DNA of 64,000 nucleotides, taken from positions 291,891 to 355,890 of the forward strand of contig NZ_MSZX01000007.1 of the NCBI RefSeq assembly GCF_002021565.1, read 5' to 3'. The first letter of the stretch is position 1; every line of letters starts with the position of its first letter. Shown one piece after another: positions 1-8,614 of this stretch. This DNA comes from Paenibacillus selenitireducens. Its GTDB lineage: Bacteria; Bacillota; Bacilli; Paenibacillales; Paenibacillaceae. The notes beneath the pieces were generated by a model. It was not told the DNA's origin. It did no database searches and worked only from the letters and a program-made list of their open reading frames with translations. The position numbers were made by a program, and so were the translations under genes.

Positions 1-251
1 TCAATGAATCTGGCAAAGGCAACCGTTCCAATAAATGAAAGGATCCCGATCAGTAATATAAGATCAAAAAAGGCATGTGTGTGCAGCAGCACGGAGAACA
101 CGGCGGTACTGGCGATCAGATTAATACCAATGGAATCCAACGCTTGAACACGGTCTGCACTGGAAGGCCCTTTCACAATCCGATATAAATTGGCTAGTAT
201 GGCCAACATTAATATACATAATGCAGTGATCAACACCGTCTCAAATATCAT
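1..251 (-). CDS. mrpF: Mrp antiporter subunit F (partial, 3' end outside window)
   Basis: Membrane subunit of the Mrp Na+(K+)/H+ antiporter. Reading leftward from the ATG at 251, about 83 residues are visible, beginning MIFETVLITALCIL and containing the conserved stretch RIVKGPSSADRVQALDSIG typical of MrpF/MnhF, followed by hydrophobic segments. The ATG overlaps the mrpE stop (ATGA), which indicates translational coupling. The C-terminus and mrpG, the usual next gene, lie beyond the left edge. Confidence 0.93.
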   Translation of the reverse strand, partial: MIFETVLITALCILMLAILANLYRIVKGPSSADRVQALDSIGINLIASTAVFSVLLHTHAFFDLILLIGILSFIGTVAFARFI

Positions 252-727
252 TTTCTTGTCACATCCTTTATCGCTTTTTCAAAAACAGATTTTGATTTTA
301 ATACAGAATCCCTGGATTCAGGCATGTTCAGACCGTGAATGTACAGCACCTTTGAATCAGGGGTTACCTCCATGACGACTGAGCCTGGCGTTAAGCAAAT
401 TAATAAAGATAGGAGCGTGATTTCCAAATCCCCCTCCAAATCCGTTTCTACCTTGAAAATTCCTGGCTTGACATCGATTTTAGGACGGAGTACATGCTTC
501 ATGACCATCATCGCAGAAGTATTCAGCTCATGGATAAACAGAACGAACAACTTACCGATTGCAGCTAGCGTGAATAGATAAAACGGTTTTTTAAAGAAAC
601 GGCGGATGCACAGTAAAATAAACAAACCAACAAAGTAACCGCTGAAAAAGTTTAATATGCTCATATCCTCTTGCAGAAACATCCACAAGTAGGCAATGAA
701 TATGTTGAGTAGCACTTGAACGGGCAT
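248..727 (-). CDS. mrpE: Mrp antiporter subunit E
   Basis: 159-residue MrpE/MnhE subunit of the multisubunit cation/proton antiporter in the cytoplasmic membrane. The N-terminal half is hydrophobic (MPVQVLLNIFIAYLWMFLQ). The C-terminal part holds the family pattern LLSLLICLTPGSVVMEV with a following segment resembling 'LYIHGLNMP', characteristic of MrpE. It sits between mrpD (15-bp gap) and mrpF (4-bp overlap), in the standard A-G order, so it is part of one transcript starting upstream of mrpA. Confidence 0.95.
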   Translation of the reverse strand: MPVQVLLNIFIAYLWMFLQEDMSILNFFSGYFVGLFILLCIRRFFKKPFYLFTLAAIGKLFVLFIHELNTSAMMVMKHVLRPKIDVKPGIFKVETDLEGDLEITLLSLLICLTPGSVVMEVTPDSKVLYIHGLNMPESRDSVLKSKSVFEKAIKDVTRK

Positions 728-741
728 GACTGTTTCCCTCC

Positions 742-2217
742 TTAACCAAACACGGCCTGAATATATAAACCTGGATTCAACAATTCCTCCGCAGCTTGAG
801 CTACATAACCCGTAATCGCCTCAGCACCGATTCCCAGAGCAACACTAGCCAGCGTCAATAGAGCGATAGGAAGCAATAAACCTTTCGTTGTCCCTTTCTC
901 CTCCTCTACACTCAGAATCGTTTCACCCCAAAAAGCTTTCATAAACAATTTGATCATAGAATACAGAATGAACAAGCTGGCCAGTAGCCCGATTCCTCCG
1001 AGCCAATAATAGCCGGCTTCAAAGACACCTTGCGTCGTAAATACTTTGCCAAGAAAACCGCTTAACGGAGGAATTCCAACCATAGACAAAGCCGCGATGA
1101 AGAACATCCAGCCTAATTGGGGGTGAAGCCGAATCAAGCCGCTAATATTCTTCAAATTACTTGTTCCCGTGAGATGAACAATCGTTCCCCCGATCATAAA
1201 TACAAGTCCCTTAATCAACATGTCGTGAATCAAATAATATATAGAACCCGCTATGCCGGTGGATGTGAAAGAGACGAGCCCAGCCATAATAAATCCAACG
1301 CTGATGATCACATTGTAGGTTAATATTTTTCTCAAATCCCAATATCCAATCGCTCCGAGTCCGCCTAGTACCATTGTAATAGCTGCTAAAATCCCGATAA
1401 ACAGATGGGTAATCTGCGGTTCATGATAAAAGATGAGCGTAAACATTCTGAAAATGGCGTATATCCCTACCTTTGTGAGTAATGCAGCGAAAATAGCAGC
1501 GATTGCCGTTGGCGGTACACTATATGATCCGGGTAGCCAGAAATAGAGCAATAATCCCGCCTTCATGGCGAAAACGATCAGGAATAATAATGCGACGGTG
1601 GTAATTAACCCATCCTGACCAACCTCTGCAATCCGGATCGATAAATGGGCGAGGTTCAATGTGCCGGTCATAGAATATAAATAGGCAACGCCGATCAAAA
1701 AGAACGCCGATGCAATAATGTTCGTAAAAATATATTTCAGCGACTCGCGAAGCTGCCTCTGAGATCCACCCAACGTGATCAGTACATAAGATGCAACCAG
1801 AAACATTTCAAAAAAGACATATAAATTGAATAAATCCCCTGTCAAGAACGAACCATTGACACCTGTAATCAAAAACAGAAAGAGAGGATAGAAATAAAGT
1901 TTTTCTTGTTTTCGGCCAATCGATGAAAAAGCATAAATTAAGCAGCATACCGAAACAATAGAGGTAGCCAAAAGCAGTAAAGCACTGAACATGTCACCCA
2001 CGAAACTAATGCCGTAAGGCGCTTCCCAACCACCCAACTGTAATGTTTGAATACCGCCATCTCTGATCTGATTCATCAATAGAACTGAAATGACACTGGT
2101 AGCTAACAATGCAACCAGACTAAGAATCCGCTGCAGCTTTAAGTTTTTCTGGAATATAATAAGGAGCATCCCCGTCAATAGAGGAATGATAACCGGCGTG
2201 ATCAACAAATTATTCAT
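742..2217 (-). CDS. mrpD: Mrp antiporter subunit D
   Basis: 491-residue proton-translocating subunit homologous to MrpA and to complex I NuoL/M/N. About a dozen or more hydrophobic helices are evident. The conserved block from LFNLYVFFEMFLVASYVLI through LKYIFTNIIASAFFL, with the membrane glutamate in FEMF, is the antiporter-family signature; the segment GLVFMIGGTIVHLTGT follows the usual lysine-bearing helix. The start overlaps the mrpC stop by 4 bp. Known role: with MrpA, conducts ions for Na+ extrusion, alkali tolerance and pH homeostasis. Confidence 0.96.
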   Translation of the reverse strand: MNNLLITPVIIPLLTGMLLIIFQKNLKLQRILSLVALLATSVISVLLMNQIRDGGIQTLQLGGWEAPYGISFVGDMFSALLLLATSIVSVCCLIYAFSSIGRKQEKLYFYPLFLFLITGVNGSFLTGDLFNLYVFFEMFLVASYVLITLGGSQRQLRESLKYIFTNIIASAFFLIGVAYLYSMTGTLNLAHLSIRIAEVGQDGLITTVALLFLIVFAMKAGLLLYFWLPGSYSVPPTAIAAIFAALLTKVGIYAIFRMFTLIFYHEPQITHLFIGILAAITMVLGGLGAIGYWDLRKILTYNVIISVGFIMAGLVSFTSTGIAGSIYYLIHDMLIKGLVFMIGGTIVHLTGTSNLKNISGLIRLHPQLGWMFFIAALSMVGIPPLSGFLGKVFTTQGVFEAGYYWLGGIGLLASLFILYSMIKLFMKAFWGETILSVEEEKGTTKGLLLPIALLTLASVALGIGAEAITGYVAQAAEELLNPGLYIQAVFG

Positions 2218-2549
2218 TGCTCATTTCCCCTTAATTGCTCCATGTCATCCGTCCCAAAGCTTTGATAGGCGCGGTAACATAAAACTAATACTAGCGCTGT
2301 CACGGCAAAATTAATGACGATCGCAGTTAAAATTAATGCTTGAGGAATAGAATCCGTAAAACCCGCAACTTTCTCTCCAAGCAGAGGGGCGCTCCCCGTC
2401 TTCAGCCCACCAGAAGTGATGAGCAACAAATTAACCGCATGGCCCACAATCGATGCTCCGAGCACAATTCGCAGTAGTTGCTTAGATAGAATCAAATAGG
2501 TTCCAATGGATATTAAAATACCGACCAGTATGACTATTAGTGTCTCCAT
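2214..2549 (-). CDS. mrpC: Mrp antiporter subunit C
   Basis: 111-residue NuoK-like subunit with three predicted helices: METLIVILVGILISIGTYLIL, a middle helix LLRIVLGASIVGHAVNLLLI and a third ending in LVLVLCYRAYQ. I start it at the ATG at 2549, preceded by GAGG with 9-nt spacing, rather than five codons upstream; the length then fits MrpC proteins (about 113 aa). It lies between mrpB and mrpD with tight spacing. The 'DSIPQALILTAIVI' motif is typical of MrpC/MnhC. Confidence 0.95.
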   Translation of the reverse strand: METLIVILVGILISIGTYLILSKQLLRIVLGASIVGHAVNLLLITSGGLKTGSAPLLGEKVAGFTDSIPQALILTAIVINFAVTALVLVLCYRAYQSFGTDDMEQLRGNEQ

Positions 2550-2550
2550 A

Positions 2551-2973
2551 TTAACGATCCTCACTTATGCTTAGAATAATATTGACTGCGGTGCCTATGA
2601 CAGCCAAAGCGACTCCGGTATCAAAAATCAAAGCAGACGCGAGCTCAGTATCTCCAAAGATCGGTAAATCAACATGACCGAAGGTCTGGGTTAAAAAAGG
2701 TTTACCAAATACGGCGCTCACCATTCCGGTCGCAACTGCAATCAACACACCAATCGCTGAAAGTTTTTTGAAATCAACCCGAATATTTTCCCTTACCTTC
2801 TCGATTCCAAAAGAAAGATACAGTAGGACAATAGATGATGCCATACTCAGCCCCCCAATGAATCCTCCTCCCGGATGATGGTGACCGTTCATAAATAAAT
2901 AGATCGAAAAGGTCAATATGATCACGGCAGCTACTCGAGTTACACTTTTCAATATCACATCATTCGATTTCAT
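2551..2973 (-). CDS. mrpB: Mrp antiporter subunit B
   Basis: 140-residue MnhB-type membrane subunit. Starting at the ATG at 2973 (MKSNDVILKSVTRV) gives a GGAGGG ribosome binding site with 6-nt spacing and a family-typical length; the longer frame upstream would add 15 residues with no binding site. The glycine-rich HHHPGGGFIGGLSMASSIVLL segment is the MrpB signature. It overlaps the mrpA stop by 14 bp, suggesting translational coupling inside the operon. Confidence 0.95.
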   Translation of the reverse strand: MKSNDVILKSVTRVAAVIILTFSIYLFMNGHHHPGGGFIGGLSMASSIVLLYLSFGIEKVRENIRVDFKKLSAIGVLIAVATGMVSAVFGKPFLTQTFGHVDLPIFGDTELASALIFDTGVALAVIGTAVNIILSISEDR

Positions 2974-5371
2974 TTTGTTCCCTCCTTTTGGAACGCTGAT
3001 GAATGAATACATATACACCTAGCCCGGCAATGACCAACACGGATATTTCCAGCATTGTATCGAATCCGCGGAAGTCCACTAATATAGCGTTGACAATATT
3101 TTTGGCGCCCGCCAGCTCAAAGGCGTTTTCAAAAAATGATGATATTGGTTCAAATAATTTATGTCCATTCGCGGACAATGCGAGCAGGGTCACCGTTAGA
3201 CCCATCGCGATCGATATGACCAGATTCGTCAGTTTGAAAGGAATCCGCTCGATGCTTTTCGTAAGTTTCGGCAAATGATAGAAGCACAGCAAGAACAGAA
3301 CCGTTGTCACCGTCTCCACCACCATTTGCGTCAATGCCAGGTCAGGAGCCCTAAAGATAACAAAGAACATTGAAACCATATAACCTAAGGCGCCTAGTGC
3401 AACAATAGCCACGATCCGATTGCCGGCAAACAAGACCGTACCTGCGGCGATCACCATCCCGAGCACAAGGCCCGCATCAAAAATACTGATAGCTGCATTA
3501 CTTGCGAAATCGAACTGGAGACCATGGAGCAGCAGAAGCGAACTTATCAATACAATGACAAAGAAAGAAAAAATGTAGATCAGATAATGTCTCAGCGAGC
3601 CTGTCATATACCGATTCGTTAGGGATACCGAGAGTCTCTCTGTACCTGATAAGCCCTGATTGTACCAATGATTCAGCGTTAATTTCTGCGGATAACTCCG
3701 CATGGTCTGAATCCACTGCTTCGTTGTTTTGAAGAGAAGGAGACCGACAACAATGACACCGATTGTCATCACGAGCTCCATATTGAGCCCATGCCATGCA
3801 CTGATTTTCAGGTCGTATGGAGACATCGGCATCATCGGCAAAATCGCGGTTAACGCCGGGGTGAGAATATACTTACCCAATACATTTGGGAAGAAGAAGA
3901 TGAATATAACGAGTAATGCTAAAAGGGCTGGTGAAAACAGCATCCCCCAAGGCGCTTCATGCACTTTTCGTGTCAATTTTTCAGGACGATATTGTCCTCC
4001 AAAGGTTTTGAATACAAAAATCATGCAATAGACAAAAGTAAATATGCTGGCTACCCAAGCAATAATCGGGAACAGGATACCAATGCTGCTCAAACCGAAA
4101 ATACCGGTTTGGGATACGTCATTCACTGCTGCAAAAAACATTTCCTTACTCAAAAAGCCGTTAAACGGCGGTAATCCCGCCATAGATAAGCCGCCAATCA
4201 AAGCGATCGTGAACGTGACCGGCATCACTTGCATCAAACCGCCTAAATAGCGAATATCCCGCCGACCTGTCTCATGGTCAATAATACCGACAACCATAAA
4301 CAAACTTCCTTTAAAGGTCGAATGATTAAACAGATGGAATAGGGCGGCAAATGTAGCTACCGTAAAGATAGTGCCACTCTCACCAGGTCCAAAATAGACT
4401 GCTAAAGAACCGACCCCAAGCAGGCACATGATCAATCCCAATTGACTAATCGTAGAATAAGCTAACATCGCCTTTAAATCGGTCTGTCTAAGCGCCGTCA
4501 AAGAACCATACAGCATCGTAATGATACCAATACCGGCCACAAGCCAGAACCATACGGAGCTACCCCCGAATATCGGAGTCATACGCGCCACTAAATAAAT
4601 GCCAGCCTTGACCATTGTAGCCGAGTGAAGGTAACTGCTGACCGGAGTTGGAGCCTCCATCGCATCTGGTAACCAAATACCGAACGGAAATTGCGCGGAT
4701 TTCGTAAATGCACCGAGCAAAATACATAGCATGGCAGGAATAAACAACGCATGGCTTTGGATGACATCCAGGTTCGCGATCATTTCCCGAATGCTGTACG
4801 TATCCGCCATCATGATCAGCATAATAAATCCGGCTAACATGCCGAATCCGCCAAGAACCGTAATCAATAGTGCCTTTAAAGCGCCTTGGCGAGAACTCTT
4901 GCGCTCATACCAATAGGATATTAATAAGAAGGACGAGACGCTGGTTAACTCCCAGAACCCGTACAGGACCAAAAGGTGATCCGAGAATACTAATCCCAGC
5001 ATGGCGCCCATGAACATGAGCAAATAAATATAGAAGTTATGGAGAGCCTCCCGAACCTTAGACATATAAAAAATTGAATAAATAATAACTAAGGTGCCTA
5101 CACCGCTGATGAGCAGACCGAATAACAGGCTGAGCCCATCCACATAGGAGACAATATTCATATCAAGGGACGGAATCCAAGATAATGTGTATTTATAGGT
5201 ATCACCTGCCGCTACACCAGGTATATACTGTAACAAATAGACAAAAATAGATGAAGGGACAAGTAAAACGAACCATCCCGTGTGCACTATGCGATTGAAA
5301 TACTTATATAGTAAGGGAACAAGCATTGCACTTATCAACGGGAGAAAAATAAAGGTATAGAATATAGTCAA
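2960..5371 (-). CDS. mrpA: Mrp antiporter subunit A
   Basis: Largest Mrp subunit, about 803 residues. The N-terminal two thirds is a NuoL-like proton-channel domain (VLYGFWELTSVSSFLLI with the membrane glutamate; WLPDAMEAPTPVSSYLHS; LFNHSTFKGSLFMVVG). The C-terminal third carries the MrpB-like helices including FRAPDLALTQMVVETVTTV. An AGGAGG site abuts a GTG at 5377, too close to serve it, but is 6 nt from a TTG at 5371, so I choose that TTG. It is the first gene of the mrp operon; its promoter must lie in the 120-bp divergent gap. Confidence 0.95.
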   Translation of the reverse strand: MTIFYTFIFLPLISAMLVPLLYKYFNRIVHTGWFVLLVPSSIFVYLLQYIPGVAAGDTYKYTLSWIPSLDMNIVSYVDGLSLLFGLLISGVGTLVIIYSIFYMSKVREALHNFYIYLLMFMGAMLGLVFSDHLLVLYGFWELTSVSSFLLISYWYERKSSRQGALKALLITVLGGFGMLAGFIMLIMMADTYSIREMIANLDVIQSHALFIPAMLCILLGAFTKSAQFPFGIWLPDAMEAPTPVSSYLHSATMVKAGIYLVARMTPIFGGSSVWFWLVAGIGIITMLYGSLTALRQTDLKAMLAYSTISQLGLIMCLLGVGSLAVYFGPGESGTIFTVATFAALFHLFNHSTFKGSLFMVVGIIDHETGRRDIRYLGGLMQVMPVTFTIALIGGLSMAGLPPFNGFLSKEMFFAAVNDVSQTGIFGLSSIGILFPIIAWVASIFTFVYCMIFVFKTFGGQYRPEKLTRKVHEAPWGMLFSPALLALLVIFIFFFPNVLGKYILTPALTAILPMMPMSPYDLKISAWHGLNMELVMTIGVIVVGLLLFKTTKQWIQTMRSYPQKLTLNHWYNQGLSGTERLSVSLTNRYMTGSLRHYLIYIFSFFVIVLISSLLLLHGLQFDFASNAAISIFDAGLVLGMVIAAGTVLFAGNRIVAIVALGALGYMVSMFFVIFRAPDLALTQMVVETVTTVLFLLCFYHLPKLTKSIERIPFKLTNLVISIAMGLTVTLLALSANGHKLFEPISSFFENAFELAGAKNIVNAILVDFRGFDTMLEISVLVIAGLGVYVFIHQRSKRREQNEIE

Positions 5372-5415
5372 GTGCACTCCTCCTTATTCATGACTTCTGT
5401 TTCCTTATCTGCGTA

Positions 5416-5444
5416 TTGACTCTTTTGGTGACATCAACTATAGT
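5416..5444 (+). promoter_or_regulatory. Sigma-A promoter for the universal-stress gene
   Basis: TTGACT (5416-5421), a 17-nt spacer, then TATAGT (5439-5444): 5 of 6 matches in each box with optimal spacing. It points rightward toward the gene at 5497, about 45 nt downstream. It lies in the divergent gap shared with mrpA. Confidence 0.7.
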
Positions 5445-5496
5445 CTTACATAGTTTAATCGAGCCATACTACTAGCATTGAGGTGAAATACTTAAA

Positions 5497-6180
5497 ATGA
5501 ATAACATGTCTAATGAGAGCATTCTTGTTTGCGTTTATTATGGTCCCAATGGCGAAAGACTACTCAAACGCGGTTGTAAAATCGCTAATATGATGAAAGC
5601 TCCGCTTTATATATTGACCGTTGATCCGAAGCCATTCGACGAACTGGATGCCGAGAAACTATTCTATATCGAGCAATGGAAAGAATATGCTCACTCTCAT
5701 GCAACGGCCCAATTTATCATGAAGGACAATGAAAGCCGCCCTGTCTCTAAGGTCATTGCAGAAGTGGCCAGAGATAACAACATCACACAGATCATTCTTG
5801 GTCAAACGGCGCACAGCCGATGGGAACAAATTACGAAGGGATCTATCATTAACTCCTTGGTACGCGAGATCCCATTTGTAGACCTGCATATTGTTTCCGT
5901 TGCCCGTTATATTCGGGATGAAGAAGGTATTTATGAAAAGGGAATTCGAGCTTATTTGATTAAAGATGGGGATCATTACAAGTTAAGCTTCAATCATGAA
6001 AAACAAACGGAATATGAGGGTATTTTCTTCAAAGAAGTCGACACAGATTTCGATAACGGAATTTTCCGATTTATGAAAGACGCTGCAACTTTGCACGTTC
6101 TCGTTAGTGACGGGATTATCACCGAATTAAAAAATGTAGATATTTATGCAGCGATGGGTTTGGACAACTCTGTTGAATAA
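5497..6180 (+). CDS. KdpD-like universal stress (Usp) domain protein
   Basis: 227-residue soluble protein. Residues about 7-135 resemble the Usp domain of KdpD sensor kinases: ILVCVYYGPNGERLLKRGCKIA at the start, then NNITQIILGQTAHSRWEQITKGS and a final strand VDLHIVSVARY. The remaining 90 residues are unassigned and contain no kinase. The gene is transcribed divergently from mrpA, with its own promoter and terminator. Usp/KdpD domains bind nucleotides such as ATP or c-di-AMP; with a cation antiporter next door, a role in ion homeostasis is a reasonable inference but unproven. Confidence 0.75.
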   Translation: MNNMSNESILVCVYYGPNGERLLKRGCKIANMMKAPLYILTVDPKPFDELDAEKLFYIEQWKEYAHSHATAQFIMKDNESRPVSKVIAEVARDNNITQIILGQTAHSRWEQITKGSIINSLVREIPFVDLHIVSVARYIRDEEGIYEKGIRAYLIKDGDHYKLSFNHEKQTEYEGIFFKEVDTDFDNGIFRFMKDAATLHVLVSDGIITELKNVDIYAAMGLDNSVE

Positions 6181-6203
6181 AAGTTAAATAAAGAAACTAA
6201 CCT

Positions 6204-6234
6204 TCTCCACATGTTTAATGTGGAGATTTTTTTT
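6204..6234 (+). terminator. Rho-independent terminator after the Usp gene
   Basis: Nine-bp perfect stem TCTCCACAT/ATGTGGAGA with a 5-nt loop, followed by eight T. It lies 24 bp after the stop at 6180. Confidence 0.9.
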
Positions 6235-6256
6235 GTCTTTTCAAAACACAGATCAT

Positions 6257-6820
6257 TTATAAATCAACATCCACTTTAATCGGTCTCTTCTCAGTCCTGT
6301 CGATTCCCAGATATTTTAACGTTTCTGCCGTGGAATGATGATGCAAAATCGACTTTAAGATAGAGATGGCAACTCCCCTGTAATACGCATGGTAACCAAA
6401 CGTCTTTCTCAGCGTATGCGTCCCGATTTTCTCAGATATCCCTACCTCCCTTGCCGAGTGGTTAATAATTCGGTACGCCTGCTGACGGGTAATCGGGTGA
6501 CAATCCTTTTTCGATTTAAACAAATAATCCTCAGATTTCCAATTGATGTTGGATAAATACTCGGTTAGTATTTCCCCGATCTTCCCGTTTAAGTAATAAG
6601 CCTTTTCTTCTCCTGTCTTTTCATCCTTAATATAAAGAAACTGTTTAGCATTCTGGCCATCCCAAACGTCCTGTACAGTAAGGTTGAGCAAATCAAGAAG
6701 ACTAATCCCGGTGTTAATTCCCAATACAAAAAGCAACAGATCCCTTACAGAGTGTTTTCTCAACTCCTCTTTCATCGCTTGTATGGTTTTTACGTCCCGA
6801 ATCGGATTAACAAATTGCAC
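6257..6820 (-). CDS. Short tyrosine recombinase / phage-integrase family protein with altered active site
   Basis: 187 residues comprising only the catalytic domain of tyrosine recombinases; the N-terminal core-binding domain is absent. Box II is intact as THTLRKTFGYH (His135, Arg138), a His is present in LHHHST (about 162) and the putative nucleophile is Tyr170 in LKYLG. The first catalytic arginine, normally in TGLR, is replaced: the sequence reads NTGISLLDLL with Ser40. Start is a GTG at 6820 preceded by GGAGGG with 7-nt spacing. Similar short chromosomal proteins (YoeC-like) exist in Bacillales. It may be a domesticated DNA-binding protein instead of an active recombinase. Confidence 0.8.
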   Translation of the reverse strand: MQFVNPIRDVKTIQAMKEELRKHSVRDLLLFVLGINTGISLLDLLNLTVQDVWDGQNAKQFLYIKDEKTGEEKAYYLNGKIGEILTEYLSNINWKSEDYLFKSKKDCHPITRQQAYRIINHSAREVGISEKIGTHTLRKTFGYHAYYRGVAISILKSILHHHSTAETLKYLGIDRTEKRPIKVDVDL

Positions 6821-6840
6821 AGAGAATCCCTCCGATTAAT

Positions 6841-6875
6841 GTTACTTAATTTAAGGTTAACAGATATTAAGTAAC
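6841..6875. repeat. 10-bp perfect inverted repeat upstream of the recombinase gene
   Basis: GTTACTTAAT (6841-6850) and ATTAAGTAAC (6866-6875) form a perfect dyad with a 15-nt centre. It lies 20 bp upstream of the GTG start at 6820. The geometry fits an operator, or a recombinase core site with two inverted arms. The rest of the gap 6876-7137 is AT-rich and shows no convincing gene. Confidence 0.6.
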
Positions 6876-7137
6876 ATAACAATTAAAAAATCACTTTACT
6901 TTATAAAAAAATCTAACGGTTAGTTTGTCATAAAATAAAAACACCACATAAGAAGCTTTCAATTGAAATGATATCCAGTCGGACAAAAACTTAATCAGCA
7001 AAGCTGCGATACCCGTAAACATTCTAGAATCATTACGCAGCAGCAAGCGCACAATGATCACTGGAAACAAACGCATTAGCTATTCATTGAATAATGCACA
7101 ATGGCGCTCAATAAATAAGTCATTTCACTACTTTTCC

Positions 7138-7165
7138 AAAAAAAAAGACCCCCATCGTGGGGATC
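7138..7165 (-). terminator. Rho-independent terminator for the sensor-domain gene
   Basis: Read on the minus strand, a stem with CCCC/GGGG core (loop ACGAT) is followed by about nine T (A run at 7138-7146 on the plus strand). It is 73 bp beyond the stop at 7239. Confidence 0.75.
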
Positions 7166-7238
7166 GTAAGGATTTGTTTATTGTACTGGCAGTTGAGAAA
7201 TTTAGGTTCTTCCTTATATCTATTATAACCTTCATGTT

Positions 7239-8030
7239 CTAAAGCTCTCTATAGTCTGGCTGCATCATCCCTTGAGTAGGCTGATCCTCTTGGTACTCAT
7301 AATATTGCGGCTGAACCGTCGCATGTATTTGTGTTTCCACTGGCACTGACGGCTGCTGATATGGCTCATCCACATACATGATTCTGCGCTGAATTTGCAT
7401 GAGCCCATTCACGACGCGAAGCGCGACCCAAAAAAGTACAAGGCCAACTCCTACGTACAGCAGATATTGCTGATTATAGGTCCAATCTATATGAAAATAA
7501 CTAAACAAGCTATTCTCTAAAATATCAAGTTGCATTTCATTCATCAAAATGATATGCACGACTGGAAGAGCAATAAATCCTAGTCCTAGTGAAATCACCG
7601 TTACCATAATAACAAAGAATACAATGCCTGTTACAAATCTTAGTAATACGAGCAGCAGATTTCGAATGAATAGCCCCCCGTCAAAACCTCTCATCATTCG
7701 CATCAACCAGTTCTGCCCAGCTTCAGACTGTCGATTGTAGGTATACGAAACAGGAGGAGTAGGTAAACCTAAAATTTGTCTAATCATGCTTTGTTCAAAA
7801 TTCACAATCCCATTCAACAGCTTAGATACTCCAAAAAACAGCGGTATTCCGATAAATATTGGAGTTAAACCGATTGATAGTGCAAGTCCCGTTATCGCTA
7901 TTGTAAAATAGATAATCCCTAACGGGAGAGATAGCAGTAAATAGAGGATCGTTGCATAGGTTTTTGGATTAAACAGCACCCAATTCACCTTACCTGCCCG
8001 CGCCATTGCAGTCGCTTCTATTGCCTTCAC
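7239..8030 (-). CDS. Orphan 'putative sensor' domain membrane protein
   Basis: 263 residues. Two similar hydrophobic blocks, one ending LSIGLTPIFIGIPLFFGV and one ending LGLGFIALPVVHIILM, match the putative-sensor domain usually found N-terminal to histidine kinases. A last helix near LLYVGVGLVLFWVALRVVNGLM precedes a polar, Gln-rich tail. No kinase or response regulator follows. I use the GTG at 8030, which has AAGGAG 9 nt upstream; the ATG at 8054 has no binding site. Function unknown; a membrane-signal role is inference. Confidence 0.6.
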   Translation of the reverse strand: MKAIEATAMARAGKVNWVLFNPKTYATILYLLLSLPLGIIYFTIAITGLALSIGLTPIFIGIPLFFGVSKLLNGIVNFEQSMIRQILGLPTPPVSYTYNRQSEAGQNWLMRMMRGFDGGLFIRNLLLVLLRFVTGIVFFVIMVTVISLGLGFIALPVVHIILMNEMQLDILENSLFSYFHIDWTYNQQYLLYVGVGLVLFWVALRVVNGLMQIQRRIMYVDEPYQQPSVPVETQIHATVQPQYYEYQEDQPTQGMMQPDYREL

Positions 8031-8299
8031 ATTCAAACACTCCTTTGGCTTCATAAGTCACGCTCTGAGTTATAAATCCATTATATCCGCCTTATTCGCC
8101 TGACATAACCGTCTTAGGGGGTATCTGAAGCTAGACTTTAGGCTAGGACTGGTCCTGATGATTTTGTGTACAGCCTAGACCCACTTACGTAGAAAGCTAC
8201 AATTACAGATTATAAAGGCGCTCGATATGGAGGCGAAGCATGGCTGTGCAAAACCACAATTCGCAGTCGCGTTTTGATAGGGGTTTGGGGAATCCAATA

Positions 8300-8614
8300 T
8301 TAGCTGACCAGCTTCAAGCCAACAACGGCAAAAATAATTCCAAGAATGCAGCCGATACGAAGCCAGCTTTTCGACTCCTTAAAAAATATCATTCCAACAA
8401 TAGCAGCTCCCACCGTTCCAATTCCTGTCCAAACTGCATAAGCAGTCGCCAGCGGTATTGTTCCCATTGCCCCGACAAGCAGTTTGAAGCTGAGGAAGAA
8501 CCCGCCTATGAGGATGATGTTATTGGTCCAGTTATTATTTTTAGCTACGCGTTTAATACCGATTACCCCGATAACCTCCAGCAATCCAGCCGCAATAAGC
8601 ACCATCCAATCCAT
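8300..8614 (-). CDS. Small multidrug resistance (SMR) exporter subunit, SugE/YkkD-like
   Basis: 104 residues with four hydrophobic helices. The first helix holds the conserved acidic residue (Glu13 in AAGLLEVIGVIGIK) used for proton/substrate antiport; AYAVWTGIGTVGAAIVGM is the SMR family motif. Its start abuts the stop of a second SMR gene, so the two probably form a heterodimeric pump such as YkkCD or YvdRS. Known substrates of the family include quaternary ammonium compounds and guanidinium; the substrate here is unknown. No clear terminator was found in 8055-8299. Confidence 0.88.
   Translation of the reverse strand: MDWMVLIAAGLLEVIGVIGIKRVAKNNNWTNNIILIGGFFLSFKLLVGAMGTIPLATAYAVWTGIGTVGAAIVGMIFFKESKSWLRIGCILGIIFAVVGLKLVS

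Noticed and set aside
6891..7076. 61-residue hydrophobic frame on the minus strand
   Set aside because: No ribosome binding site, no recognisable family, AT-rich gap; treated as noise.
8120..8220. Possible ykkC/guanidine-I riboswitch near the SMR genes (GGCTAG and ACTGGTCC motifs)
   Set aside because: It lies downstream of the SMR operon, on the opposite strand, and lacks the rest of the conserved ykkC core.
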